This document shows, one piece after another, positions 1 to 13,800 of a DNA stretch of 64,000 nt. The position numbers were made by a program, and so were the translations under genes. The stretch is taken from NCBI RefSeq assembly GCF_003254395.2, contig NC_037652.1, forward strand, positions 2,939,001 to 3,003,000. The letters are read 5' to 3'. The DNA comes from Apis mellifera. Its lineage: Eukaryota > Arthropoda > Insecta > Hymenoptera > Apidae. Position 1 is the first letter of the stretch. Every line of letters starts with the position of its first letter. The notes beneath the pieces are model-generated. The model worked only from the letters and a program-made list of their open reading frames with translations, was not told the origin of the DNA and did not search any database.

Positions 1-2066
1 CGAAAAGATTAAGTTAAAGGAAAGGAAAATAGAAAAAGAGGAAGGGAAGCGTTAAGAGGATAGTTTTAATTCGCAGCTAGAAGTGTGTCATGTAATAGAT
101 TCGATTACTAATCCGATTGGTCCGCACGAGCGGCTTCTTCTCCTCCTCCCCTTGCGAAAAGGATCGAACGCATCGAGTGGTTAATGGTAATTGGACGCTT
201 GGTGAAAACAGATGAGCTCGAGTAAAAGTACAAAGTTGAAATATCAAGAATGTTGATGTGGAATTAACTTTATTTATTTTTTGATGAAATTCGTTCAACG
301 ATCAATTTTCAATTCAGTGATTGTATTGTAACATGAACAAATTTAATATAAAATCAATTAAAGTAAAAGGAAAAGTATCTTTTCAATTTCAATGTTCGAT
401 TCGTAAACGGGAACAATTTATACGTAATTATATGGAATTAAAGAAATGATAACGTTCGAGCGAGCCATAAAATCGCTTTTCTAAAGAATGGGGTCGTTTT
501 GTATTTATAGGATGGAAGGATTGAGGATCGAGCTAGCGTGCACCTGATGGTATCGTTGGATACAGGATAATAAACGTCGCTCCTCAATGTAGCAATTTGT
601 ATAAAAATCCTGCGAATTATTCGAAAGCTTCGAAATTTTCCGAGAATATTTCGAGCTCGACTCAATTAAACCCGTTTAAAACTGGTGACGAGTTATGGAG
701 TGGTTTTAACGGGTTTCACGGGTCACCGGTGACCCAAGACGGCCATTAGAGGCGAACCTTTTTTTTTTTGTTTTTATTTAGAATTATAAATAAACGTGGT
801 AAAAAAAAAAAAGAAGAAGAAATTTGATAACGTATCGATTTTCTTTCAATCGATACTTTAATCCAAGTGAAAATATATAAATTTAATAAACGTTATATTT
901 AATAATGTTTTTATTGAATAAATTTAATAAAAAAAAAAGCGCGAGATAAATTTAAGAATTTAATATCGAATTATTAAATTCTATTTATTCGATTATTATA
1001 TCGATGTGAATTAATTGAAAGAGGTATCTCTTGTTCTCCGTGCAAAATATTTACAAAATTATAATGTAATTATAAATGGTAAAAATATATACATTTTGTA
1101 ATTAAAAATATGATTTATTAACAATTTCGTATCGATATTTTTGTATCGTTGCTCTAATTATTGTAATTATAAATTAAAAGGTTATATCATTCGTTTTTTT
1201 TTTATAGTAAATTCATATTCATTCGTGATAATATACAGTGATATTTTTTCCTTCCATCGATATTTTACTTTATCCGAAAGATAAAGTATAAGGTTGAATT
1301 TAAAATTTGAAAAACGATACGATATGATATTCGTTTCAAAGGATAGCGTCGATTGTTGTGTTGTTAAAAATTAATGTACATGATATGTAACAACAATTGG
1401 AATTTCGACACTGATTCAACGTGATCTAATTCTCGATCGTATGAGTAACCGTAGCCTGGATTCACGTGTCGCAGATACTGACCAGCTTTTATCCGGTCGA
1501 ACAACGTGGAGAGACACGATATATCACGTAACCGAGGATCGATAGCAACGTTCTCGACGGTAACGATGAAAAGCATCACACGTCATCCGCTTTTTACCTA
1601 GTTCATTCTCGATGGTGAAATGAAAAACGAGGGTAAAATGATGTTACGATGAAATGCAACGATCTGGAATATTTATATATCGTATAGACAACCATCGAAA
1701 ATTGACAATTTGATTCTAAACCGGTTATCGATATAATTCTCTGTGTATTTTCATTTGCTATCAATTACGTGTTTCTAATTTAAAAAACAAAACAAAAAAT
1801 ATATTAGAATTGAAAAAAAAGTAGTGAAACTAGTAGTAGAAAATAGAAAATTCTATATAGATGAAGATTTACAATTTTCAGATTAAAGGTTAATGGATTT
1901 GTTTATTTTTTAACTTTTAAAATACGCGAGATAAAATAAATGAAAGAAGTTTAAAACGTAGAAGTAATAGGTTGGTCGAGAAAATAAAGTAAAAGGATGT
2001 AGATGTAAGCAAAGATTAAAAGTTTGTATATATATATATATTTAAATGAAAGAACGAATATCGTAG
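1..2066. other. AT-rich region without a recognised gene
   Basis: Poly-A/T runs and short chance frames. A GC-richer patch at 1430-1580 is open on both strands (60-70 codons on the minus strand) but has no splice sites or family match. The DRE-like pair lies at 832-856. Confidence 0.5.
832..856. promoter_or_regulatory. Inverted pair of TATCGAT (DRE-like) sites
   Basis: GTATCGATT at 832-840 and AATCGATAC at 848-856 are perfect inverted 9-mers separated by 7 bases. Each contains TATCGAT, the core of the DRE motif of insect promoters. There is no adjacent recognisable gene, so the function is inferred from the motif only. Confidence 0.3.
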
Positions 2067-2141
2067 GTGTGAAATGGCGTAGTTGGTAAAATGCATGGTT
2101 TTTTAATCCTAAAGGGCACGGGTTCGAATCCCACAAAAGGA
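2067..2141 (+). pseudogene. tRNA-like sequence, degraded tRNA-Lys(UUU)-type
   Basis: A good A box (TGGCGTAGTTGG at 2075-2086) and a perfect B box (GGTTCGAATCC at 2121-2131) are spaced as in a tRNA gene, and the middle carries TTTTTTAATC where a Lys(UUU) anticodon loop would be. However, the acceptor stem does not pair, the anticodon stem keeps only about two pairs and the T stem three. It is therefore a decayed tRNA gene or a tRNA-derived retroposon rather than a working tRNA. Confidence 0.45.
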
Positions 2142-5100
2142 AATATGGTTGTTTACTCCTTTTTACATCGTTAAATATTGTAGAAATTTGTGTTTCGAAA
2201 GCAAATGAGAAAAAAAAAATCATTTATGAAAATGGTAGTTTTTTCAAGTAAGAAAACGTAAAAATAATATATTGGAAAAAAGTGTTGTTGTTATGCGATA
2301 GTTTACAAAAAGAATGGAAAACTTTTAAAAGGGAGGAAAAAAAAAAAGAAAAAATATTCAGTAAAAATATACTAACAAAGTTTTAAAAAAAAATTTTCTA
2401 TGGAAATATAAAGATATATTATAAAAAATAAAATAAATTTAAAAAAGAATAGAATTAATTAAAAAAATATTCGTAATAAAAAAATATTAAAAGTAAGAGA
2501 AAAAGAATGATTTGGAACAAAAAATCCTTTCTAAAAAGAAATTACAAAAAAATGTAAAAAATTCTGAAAAATATCACAACAAATATATACATATATATAT
2601 ATAAAAACAACAAATATATAAATATTGAAAAGAAAGGGAAAGAAAAAATAGATCTGACAGCACAAAATACAAATATCAACAGAAATGTTACAAAAGGTGT
2701 AGAAAAATATGACATATTTCCACGTTCAAACAAAATGCAAGGAAAGGAAAAAAAAGAAAAAAAAAAGAAACTTCAAAATAAAAAGTATACGTCAAAAAGA
2801 AAATATCAGAAAAATAGTATAATTGTACATCAATCGTTGAATACTATAAAGTACTATAATAAATCGGACAATTCTATGTAAATAAATCCTAATTAAAAAT
2901 AACGATCAACTCCAAAACGATACAACTTTTGTCGAAATAAAAAAAAATCGATTCGATACGAACTTTTCTCCTCTATCCAAAATTTAAATCGAAACAAAGT
3001 TGATCGCTCAATTGAACTTTCGACACGCAAAAAAACGAAGATTAGAGAGAGGAATATTACTATTTATACACGTGAGATGGCACGAGGACAGCGTTTAATC
3101 AACGTGTTCGATTGCTTTCTTGGGCGGTACAGCTGCTCTGCGGTGGTACCGCAATCTCTGCCTATCTGAGCCCTAAATTAAACTAGCTGTTCAGGTCACG
3201 ATCACGATCATAGAAGCTCATGCGTCATATTTACGAATATTCACGATACTTTTTACCACTTCTTTTTTCGTTTGAATCAATTTTGTATATTGATAAATAT
3301 AAATCAATGTACAACGATATTAAGACTCACCAACAAAATTAATGTATAGAATTAAAATACACGGAAAAATGAACAATGAATGGCTATATATTGAAAATAA
3401 TAAAAAAAAAAATTTTAACATATCAAAATTAAAAAAGAAAATGTCTTCAAATTGTTCAAAAATGTTTAAATAATAAATTTGTCTTATTTTGTATACAAAA
3501 TACTCGTTAAGCGTTTATTCGTTCGATAAATAATCAACAGTAAATTGAAAAATAGAAGTTTTCAGAAGTTATATTTCGCGACAATGATCGTTACTTATAG
3601 TCAGCTTGAAAATCGGAAAGGAAAGGGGACTGCCGTTTCCGTTTCAGAAACGTGGAGATGCCTCAGAAATGCATTCTTATACGTATTCCGGCAACGAATC
3701 GAGTAAATAAATAACAAAAAGGATGTGTGTGTGTGTGTGTGTATGAAGGGGACAAGATGCACGTGCTGGAACGTTCTTTCTGCTTCGTGAAGCTTGTTTT
3801 TTGCTTGTGGGTGGTGCTTCTTGATTAATGTTTCCGGTGGAGTTGACGGAATCCTGATAATAGTTGTGAGAGAATGATTTTATTATGAATATTCTTATAT
3901 TTACGTCTTTATAATATACTGAAAAAAATGAAAGAATTTTTTGAATTTTTCAAATTTTGTTGTCTGGCTATTTTTTAAAATTTTTATTTAATCTTTTATA
4001 ACTAGAATTTTTCTTTTTCTTGTCTGTTCTCTTGTTTGTGAATGAATTTGAATATTATAAAAGAATTGTTCATGTTCAAAATTGCATAATTTCCCACAAA
4101 AGTTTCTGCAAATAATGAACAACAAAAATTGGAAAGAGAGGAAAAAGCCAAAGTAATTAAGCTTTAATCTTTTTGCTTTTGTTCCATTAATTTTCAAATA
4201 ATTTTGCCAAAGTTAGTTAGAATTTCAAAGTTTGGCAATTTCATTATTATTACTCGAGTGATTTTCATTCAGACGATCAACGACTGTATAATATTCTCGT
4301 GGAAAGTTATATTAATTTTAAGACATTGAATTTGCATTGTCTCTCCTACTTCTGATATATTCATATTCGTTTCTTTTTAATTATTTACAATTATTTATTA
4401 AAATATATTTCTATCATCAATTTCTTTTTAGATATCAAATATTATGAGAAATAATTTTCAATAAGAGATAATGGATACAACATGGATTCAATATTTTTTG
4501 TATTCTTCAAATATTCAAATATTTAAACAACCAGTTTCTTCCTTTATCTACGTTTCTCCATTTTTGAATCCAAACTTGATCTCGAAATTCTAAATTCGTA
4601 TTTATTTCCATCTTTGGATAATTTCTTACCAAAATTATACATTTCTGTCATCAATACACCGTTTCAAAGGATAATTATTAACGGAGGAAAGTTACTTTTG
4701 GCTAACCACTTTGTTAAGCATCCTTAACTCGTTCATACGTCCAAAAGATTAAAGTTTTACTTTCTCGTTTTTCCATCAACTTATAACGATGTTGGCCAAC
4801 ATGGCGGAAAGGTCAACGAGGTTCGCATCGATATTTCAATGCCCCTCCACGTTCCTTACTCCACCTTTAAAGAATTAATCTTTCCACCTGGAGAGCAGGA
4901 AAATAAGAAGGAGCAGGGTTCTTTGATTCTTCGCACGTTCCATGCGGACAGCCCATCCTGAAGGTTAAAACATCGCCATAATCAGGCCGAAATCGATATT
5001 TAAGATCTGTAGAACAGAGACGTGTTCAAATATTTAATGTACTTTGAAATTCCACTTCTCACCCACTCCTCTGCATCCCTTTCGTATTACCATTTCCATT

Positions 5101-7781
5101 CAGGATCCAATTCTGTATTTTTCCAAGTTTATTTCTTTCTTTATAATGTTGGAAATTTTCTAAAATTTTTCCACTCTTGCAATTTCCTTTTTTTACTTTA
5201 TGGGATACGCGAAGGTTGGTAAAATTTGGTATTGTTCCAATTTTCTTTTCTGTCTTTTTTTTTTTTTTTATTTTTAACGATATGAGCGTTGCTTCTTGCA
5301 TTCTTGCGTTTATGATACGAGGATCGTTAAAATTTTGTACTCTTGCATTTTTTTTTTTTTTATGTTAGGAAGCTTACCAGAATTTCGTAACTCTTGAAAT
5401 TTTTTCCTTTTACGATGTAAGATTTATCCGTGATACGTGGAAGTGATAAGATTTTTAGTAAAATGGGGAATTATATTGGAAATTTAAATTGAAGATTTGA
5501 ATTGGAGAACAGAGGATTACTTTTTAAAAAGGAATAAGAGAATACATAGGAAAATATAGGATGAAAACGGAAAACATATCTGTTAAATGAATTATTCATA
5601 AAAATTCTTCACAAAGTGGACGACATATCATACATTCGAATTGAAAATTGAGGAAATAGAAAAAAGTGAAAATTATTATATTCATTCATATTATTCATTC
5701 ATTTCCATTTTTAAGTATTAGAAAAATAAAAAGAAAAAAATATCAAATATATTATTTAGAAACCAGAAATAATAAAATCTATTTTGATATTTCTTCTTTT
5801 TATTTATAATTACAAAAAATTAAAATAATTTAAAAACACGCTAATTAATAAAAAAAACATTTAAATATTTAATTCATTTATTCAAATTTTCCAATTAATT
5901 ATCCAGACAAAAATCAAAGATAACTATAACATTCAAAAAGAAAGATTTTAAGATTTTAATTAAACGTTTTGTAAACCCATATGCACGTTCAAAAGACAAT
6001 AAGTTTCACACGATTTTGTGAAATCGCCGATACAATCGTTCACAATTCAATCCTGCTCCTTTCATCGCTCCTCCTTCCGCCATTCCGCGGAAACGGAAGA
6101 AAAATGTTGTAATTTCTCGTCGATTAAAAAGTCGAGTGAAGCATCACGTGTGATTGGAGCCAATGGTAATTTTAGACCGATCCACGAGAATTTTATTCGA
6201 CTGTGATTGGGTTTCAATGGTGTAATTTGAGGGTATTGTTGAGATTTTTTTCTTTTTCTCTGCTTTCTCTTTGACGGATTCTTCTTTCTTTGGTTCTTTT
6301 TTTTTTTTTTTTACCAGAGATGGGAAGAGAAAGAGTGATTGCGAAATATTGTGTGTTCCAGAGCGAGAAATTGAGAAATTGAGTTATAGTTGAGAGAATA
6401 TGGATTTATGAGAAGATGTTAAGTCGAATGGATCAATGATAAAGGAATTGGATTCATATTATTATGCTATTTATGCTATTTTTCTCTGAATTCCTTTCAT
6501 TGTTTATTTAAATTAAATATGATACTGATTGAGAAAATTTTTAATATTTAAGAATTTCAAGGCTATTTATCTGTATCTTTTCACAGTGATTAATTCAAAG
6601 TACTAAATCAAAACTTTTCACAAAAAAAAAACATTAAAATTACATAAAAAAAACATCAAATTTGTTAAAATAATCAAAATGTACATTTTTTGTTTTTATA
6701 ATTATTAAAGAAATAGAAACAGTTTTGCTTGAATTATGAAATAGGTTTCTATTTAAGTTCCATTTTTGTAATTGCATTCATAAGAATTTTAATTGCAACT
6801 ATTTAATTTTATGTAATATATTTAAATATAATTCCATCACAATTCACAAAATATAATATGGATTTAAAATTCTGTAAATAAATAGGAATCTCCATATTAT
6901 TATTTAATTAAAAAATCTTTCAACAATTTATATAAACAGGAAAATACAAGATGAAATAATTTTTGTCATTTGTGGTAAAATTAAATATTTCCATTTCGAA
7001 TGATTTTTTTTAATCTTAATCCTAATCTATCAAACATAAAAATCTTCTTTTAATTCTAATTCAATCTATAAAAAAAAAAATAAAAAATAATTATTACCAT
7101 AAGAATAGAATTAAACATCATTTGCATTCCAAGTGATTCCAGTTCCTCCTTTTGATCCAAATTTCTATCTCTAACTAGCAGCTAATTTTCCGAGAAGCTT
7201 TTGAAAAGCGTCTGATTACGAGGGGAACCAGGTGGCGAACCGTAAAAAGGGAAAGCTTAGAAACTGTTTGTGGCCATTTTACAGAGAGGGAATCGTAAAC
7301 TTCTTGCAGTTTCGACCGGAAGCTTATACAGTGTGAGTCGAATCCACGCTCGAAATGGCAGGCTGTGAAAAGCTTGCATTCGCTATGGCTTTCGTGAGAA
7401 AGCCTCTACTTCACTTGTGAAGGCTCATAGAAGTGTGTTATAAGCTGCCGTGATGTATCATTTATTTTCTTTTTCTATTGTCCACTTATGTTTCTATCAA
7501 AAAATATTTTTTAAATTGTTTAAGTATAATTGGATTATATTTACTGGATTTATATAAAATTTTTACACCATTATCCAATAAATATATTTTTATAATAAAG
7601 AATAAGAAAAGTTTGAAAATAAACTTGAACGATTATATCAATCAAGAATTTTAAAATAGCTCAAGAATATTTCTTTTTAATTTATTATGTTGATTTAAAT
7701 TATATTCATTCAGTTATATAAAACAATTAAAAAACGTGATCAAATTGGACAAGACATATTAGCTCAACGTAAGTAATATCG
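2142..7781. other. AT-rich region without a recognised gene
   Basis: Mostly low-complexity A/T sequence. A GC-richer patch at 3070-3210 contains a 7-bp perfect stem (GCGGTAC ... GTACCGC, 3124-3153) around a CAGCTG E-box. Further patches lie at 4790-4960 and 7190-7450. I see no exon in them. Confidence 0.5.
3724..3743 (+). repeat. (GT)n microsatellite
   Basis: A short GTGTGT run of about 20 bp. Confidence 0.9.
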
Positions 7782-7818
7782 ATTTCCCACGCGGTGGATC
7801 AGAGTTCGAATCCTCGTC
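7782..7818 (+). pseudogene. tRNA-Asp-like 3' half
   Basis: CCACGCGGTGGATCAGAG followed by TTCGAATCCTCG matches the anticodon-to-T-arm half of an animal tRNA-Asp (CACGCGG...GTTCGA...TCC) with a few changes. No D arm or pairing acceptor stem is visible upstream. It is a truncated tRNA-derived fragment. Confidence 0.35.
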
Positions 7819-10800
7819 AATCCGTCAAGCGATTTTTTTCTCGTTTTCATCGAAGAAAAATCTCGATACCAAGTTTTTCCGACCATTTATCTCACATGAC
7901 GTTAAAAATCCAATGAAACAAATACACGGACAACAATTGAACGATACTCAACAATATGTTACCAGACCAAAGAGGCAAAAAATAAATATGTATTTTCGAA
8001 TCGATGACAAATCTCATTAATCATCTTTCCAATAGCTGTTATAACTCTTGGAGAAACGAGGAGAGGGAAGGAGGGAAAAATAAATGGAAAACTTTGGTGT
8101 GATGTGTGAAAAATCGTGCGAAAAGTGGTTGGTTGATAGTTGATGTTGGAAGAGAGAGAAAGAGAAAGAGAGATGGAGGGAGGGAAAGAGAGAAGAAATG
8201 GATGAAAAAAAACGGTGTATCAAAGCGGCTCGCGATTTTCCGGTCGCGGGTCTTTCCACGTTCCATTTCCCGCGTTTTAATGCATAAAACATTTGGGCCG
8301 AGCGCGATACGCGTCGCCTCAACGCGATCCGTTTGGAAACGGTGGAAAACAAAGAGGGGGAACGCTGAGTATGCGAGAGAGGGAGAGAGAAGGACAGGGA
8401 TATTCTCTTCCTCGAACCTTATCGTTCCGCTGGGACAATTTTCGCGTACTCTTCTCGTTTTCTCCAGCTTTGTTCCGCAGTTTCTCTTAGTTTTCAACGG
8501 ATTTAACGAATGCTAACGAGCGAGTGTGCACCAAGGTGTACCAGCCATGGAATCACTTAGGTTTATTATTACTTTTCAGTATCTTTCTCTGTTTTTAATG
8601 TAACAATTTTATTTATATTATCATTTCTTATCATTTATTATAAGAACGCAAAGTTTGGATAGTGAAGAAATATTTTATTATATTCTTAACTTTATGAGTT
8701 TTTGATTTTTCAGATTGGATATCGAAAAATGATATTGTTACGTGATTTATAAAATTTTATTTAGCATAATTTAACACCGAAATTAATATAGTGATGCATC
8801 TTTCACAAATCAACTAATAACAATTAACAAATTATGTCGTTGAAAATAGCAATAATTCTGTTTCATGGAATTTTCTGTACATATAGTATAATGAATAACG
8901 TATTCAACAATTTTATCAATTTTTAAATTTGAAATATTCAATTTTCAGTTCTGTTGCTCTTAATAAAAAATATTCCCGAACAAAATTGTATTCAGAAAAT
9001 GATAAAAATTTGAAATATATCGTTCCTGTTAATATCCTCGATAAAGCAGAAATTGTGAGTTTATAACCTCCTGCAATCTCTTTTGATCTTCTTTTGAGCT
9101 CTTTCTATATGTAATAAAAAGAGCCGATTCAATGAAATATCTTTGGAAAATAAGGATAATCTTACTCCAATTTCAGTCGATACTCTTTGATTTGCAAACA
9201 TCGTGTCCTCAATAATAATATTTCAATCGATATCTCTCTCGTCTGATAGATTATTCGATTTCTGATTTGAAATTTTTTTTACAATTTATTTAATCCAACA
9301 ATTATTAATAATTTCATTGTATGATTTTGATTCAGTAGTAGAATCATATATTTCCTCGTTCCTTTCATTTTACAATCTTTTTATAATTCATTTTCACTTA
9401 TCAATGAAAATTTTTTTCATTTATCAAATTAGAATAAATATTATTTAAATTTGAAATCAATGAAAAATATTAACTTTTTATAGGAGATGTATCTATTTCT
9501 ATTATGATAGAAAATATTTTTTTTGAAATAAAGTAGAATATAGAAATAGAATCCTATATCAGTACGATTCTTTCTGTTTTCATATTAGAATTGAATTTTT
9601 TTGAAGACTTTTCCTCTAAAATTTTACAAATTCAATTGACAAAATTTACTTTACGAATTTCTTCTTTTATCTTGTGATGAGTTCTTAGCGATGAAATCTT
9701 ATCTATCTTATCTAGAAAAATATTAGCCTCCAATCTTAATAATATTCGTATCAAGGATAATTTCTCTATTCAAATTTTTTTTTTATTTTTTATATCGAAT
9801 AAATATCATTCTATCTTAATAATATTTTAAAAATATATTACCCTTCAACAGTGAAGAATTGATAATCTTTGACAAAATATTTTTTACGCGACGTGGAATA
9901 AATTGATATTTGTCGACGAAGAATTTTTTTGACATGGGATATATTACAAAATAACACGTTTACTTGGAAATATATCATCGTTGGACCTCAACAAATTGAT
10001 ATTTCTCCTGGAAAGGACACGATATTCGAGATGCCAGATCCCTTTTTGCGTCTCGAATTTCCTTACTAGTATCGAAAAAACTCTTAAGTATCATATTTCG
10101 TTACTTCTAAGTTGTACTCTTGGGAATTAGCACGACGAAAGAAGAAGAGTTGATGATTCTTTGAACCGATATTCGACTACTTTTTTATTCTCTGTGTTTT
10201 TGACGCATTTACAATTATTCTTCTAGGATTTTAATAAAATATTCATAACAATAAAATGGAATTTTTTTTCAATTTCTGAATATTGTTAATTTTTTTAAAA
10301 AATAATGATTCAAAAATATAGACAATTGCAAATGATTATTGAAATATAAAATCATAAAATTATACAACTAACTATGTTATTTAATTACAAGTCGATTTTC
10401 AAAAATGTCAAAAGATATTTATTTAATTCTTATATTTCTTTTTAATAATTCTTCCTTCCTTTTATTATTTTTAATTGTTGCACGAAGTCAGTCGGTAAAA
10501 TTAATATTATCTAAACTGTATTTCATCGTTAAATAACTTATTTAATTTTAAATTAAATTACTTCGCTCACCTTTGCCACACGCTAATGATTCAAAATTCC
10601 GTCATTATTCGAGGCAATCGAATTTTCAAAACTTTGGCAAATTCATTTTGCGCTCCTCATTTGCCATCGAAAACGAGGCATCGATCGATCAGCCTCCCTC
10701 AAACACTTGGACTCCACTTACTTATTTTCGATGCTCTACACGATAGAGAAACTCGATTATCCGAAGTTTGACCGAGCTATGATGATCGATTGTCCGGACA

Positions 10801-13800
10801 CCTAAGCGAGAATCCTTGTACCGGATGGATACAGAGATCGGCTTCATTTAAAGCTTTCGGATCATCGAAAATTGCCTCTTATCGGCCTCCGTATAATCCG
10901 ACTTATCCGACTTGGCTTCTCCTTCTAGTTTATACCCTTACGCTTTACTTTCTGTATGAAAGTAACAATGGATGTTTATTGAAGAATTTCCTTAGATCCT
11001 TAGAAGTAGGAAGAGTGATTGAAAGAAATTAGATTTATCACTTGTTATTAAAATTATTTTTAAATTTATGTATTAATAAAAAATGGAATAAAGTAAAGTT
11101 TAAAGTTCTTCAGAAACTTTCTCATGTATTAAAGGGATATTGATTTTGACAAAATATTTGTTGAATTATAAAAATACTAATACTTTTTTAATAAGAAAAG
11201 ACAGATTCTTTTTCTGGTTTCGTGGTAAAGAAAAATTTAAAATTAATATTCTATCTTAATTATTAAATAAATTTCTTTTTCATTTTGAATGATCAAATTT
11301 TATATTTGCTTTCAAAAAATTTATAATCGTATCAATCCTTTCTCGATAAAAATTAATTAATATTCCGAAAGAATTGATATATTTTTATTACGCGTGTATA
11401 TTGAACGAAAAATGGCTTAAAAAATCCAATTTGTAGCGAGTAGAATTTCATTTACGTGTGACAAGAATCTCGAGAGAAAATGTTCCTTCATCGAGTTATA
11501 AAAGTTTTTTATAACGAAATAATAAGAAAATATTCGATCGTAAAGCGTTACGTTTTTTTTTTTCTTCTTCACCGTCGAGAATAGAAATGGGGGGAAAAAG
11601 AAGCCATCCTTATCGATTCATGATATTCCGGCCACTTCCGGCCGCGTTCCCCAATCGAAAAGCACAACGCGAACAATCACTTTTACGACGACTTCACGGT
11701 CGCTAATGTTTCTCCTCGTTTGGTCCACGTCTAAGCCTCGAATCACCGGTTGAGGCAGAAAGGAAATCTCTGCCAGTCGATTTCCTCGGGGAATTTCGCG
11801 TTTTACACGCGAAAAATCTGTTTTACGACCGCGAGAAATTTCAATCCGCCTCACCCTCTATCCTTCACCCCCTTCACTTTTCCCGTGGAAAAATACTATT
11901 TAACTTGGAAAACTGTTCGAGAATGTTCCCTTGGTATTTCCTATCGAAACTCGTTCGAAAAGAATTAAAGATAGCGTATTGCTAAATAGTTTAAAAAAAA
12001 AAATAAATTTTAAAAAAGATGAAAATATATATTATAAAAAAAGGGAGGAGAGAAATTATTTTTAAAAATTACAATATGAATCGAAATGTAGATAATGAGA
12101 AATATTATTTTATCCATTGCACATTGTCACATTTAATTTATTTAACATTATTTACATATATTATTTCATGTATTCTATCATTCCGTTGTATATATTTTAA
12201 AATATAACATTTTTTTTCCCCAACTCTAATATTTCACTCTTTGCTCTACTTTTTGTTGCGCTTACTGGATCAATTAAAGCGAACGAAAAAATTGTAAAAA
12301 TTTGACTTCGAGAGATACAAGAGCGACGCTTCAAAGTGAAATGAGCTCATTTACGAAGAGGAAAAGTTTTATGGTGAAACGATCCTACTAAATTAATAGA
12401 AACTGACAAAAATATAGGGAGAGAAGGGAAATATGAAAATGGTATTTCGTGCTATTTTTTTTTTCCCCCCTTTCTTTAAGAGTCGTTGAAATATACATTT
12501 TATTTTTTTTTTCACGAAACTATTCCTTTGTTTATCAATCAGCCTCAACTCAATTATCAGTTTCAACAAAGTTTACGACAAACTTTGGACGCCAGTTTTA
12601 AATATTTAATTTTAAATACTTTCATTTTTCCCCCGCATAATAAAAAAAAAAATAAATTACAAAAACAATTTATAAATCAAGCTATTTTTATAAAATCATC
12701 CCTTTGTTTATCCACCAGCCAGGTTCAACTTATTATTGTCAGTTCGAACAAAGTTTGCAAATAATTATAGAAAATATTCAATATATGTTTAAAATATTTA
12801 AAACACAGTGAATATAAATACATATACGTAATTCAGTGCAATAAATTTTTCAAATAATTAGAAATTAAATTCTTAATGTTCAAAATATAATTATTATAAA
12901 TCAAAAGTATCATTTGAGTGTAAAATTTAAACGTTCTCGCATTTAAGAAAAAGATAAATCAAAAATTGTCAATAGATCAAACGCAGAGAAATAAATAAGA
13001 AACAAAGATTTCTCAACCAGGATATTTGTGCTTCCCTGGTCCCACAATTGCGTTTTCAATAGACGGTTGTTCGGATTCGTGCCGATGCCAGGATTTCCTC
13101 TCGAGGCAGCACACGTTGTAACTAGCAAACATCCACAACGCGATCGTATGAGCATACATGTCGAGCCATTTCTACGATTAAGGGTTGGAGAAGCAATCCC
13201 TGTTGACGAACGACGCTGCGAAAATTCGATTAAAGTTTATCGAAGAAGTTTATCTTGTGGGCGATTCTTTATTTACTTAGGATCAAAGGATTTCGTTTTA
13301 TTTTGTACGTTCATTTTCATTCAAAATTTTATTTTTAAAATTTTTATTTGAAGAATATATATATTATCAGGTGTAATTTTCAATTTTGGTCTTTGAAGTT
13401 ATTTTTTTTAATTTATTATTCTTTTAATGGAACGAATTTTTTTTTAAATTTTTGATATCTGAATAGAAATTTGTTAAGATATGGATCGATTAAAATTCGA
13501 TTAATTTTTTGAATCATTTTCTAATTTCAGTAATTCAAATTATCTTTTTTGAGAATTATTTTGAGATAAGATAGTTTTACAAATTATTAATAGACAAATG
13601 GAAATATTGTTTCAATTTTGAGACTGAAGATTTATTTTTTATTTTTTTTTTGAAAATTCAAAATTTTAAAAATCATTTCCATCTTTGATCAATTTTTATC
13701 AACTTTTATTCCGACTTTGGTTAATTTTAAACAATTGGACGACGTGGTCGATAGATTTATGAAATTCGTCCGTCAAAGGATCAAATATGTTCAATTATAA

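Noticed and set aside
3124..3153. 7-bp perfect stem around a CAGCTG E-box
   Set aside because: Too short for a miRNA precursor, and there is no clear outer pairing; probably incidental.
3758..3829. Short ATG frame with signal-peptide-like hydrophobic run (MHVLERSFCFVKLVFCLWVV)
   Set aside because: Considered as the missing Ly6 signal-peptide exon, but it reaches a stop after 23 codons with no good donor before it.
8017..8516. Overlapping open frames of 110-150 codons on both strands
   Set aside because: They arise from a GAGA-type purine tract and a GC-rich island, with mutually overlapping frames and no recognisable domain.
13028..13351. 107-codon plus-strand frame (with a 70-codon minus frame opposite)
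   Set aside because: Checked as a possible upstream Ly6 exon; it lacks the CYxC pattern and consensus splice sites in the right phase.
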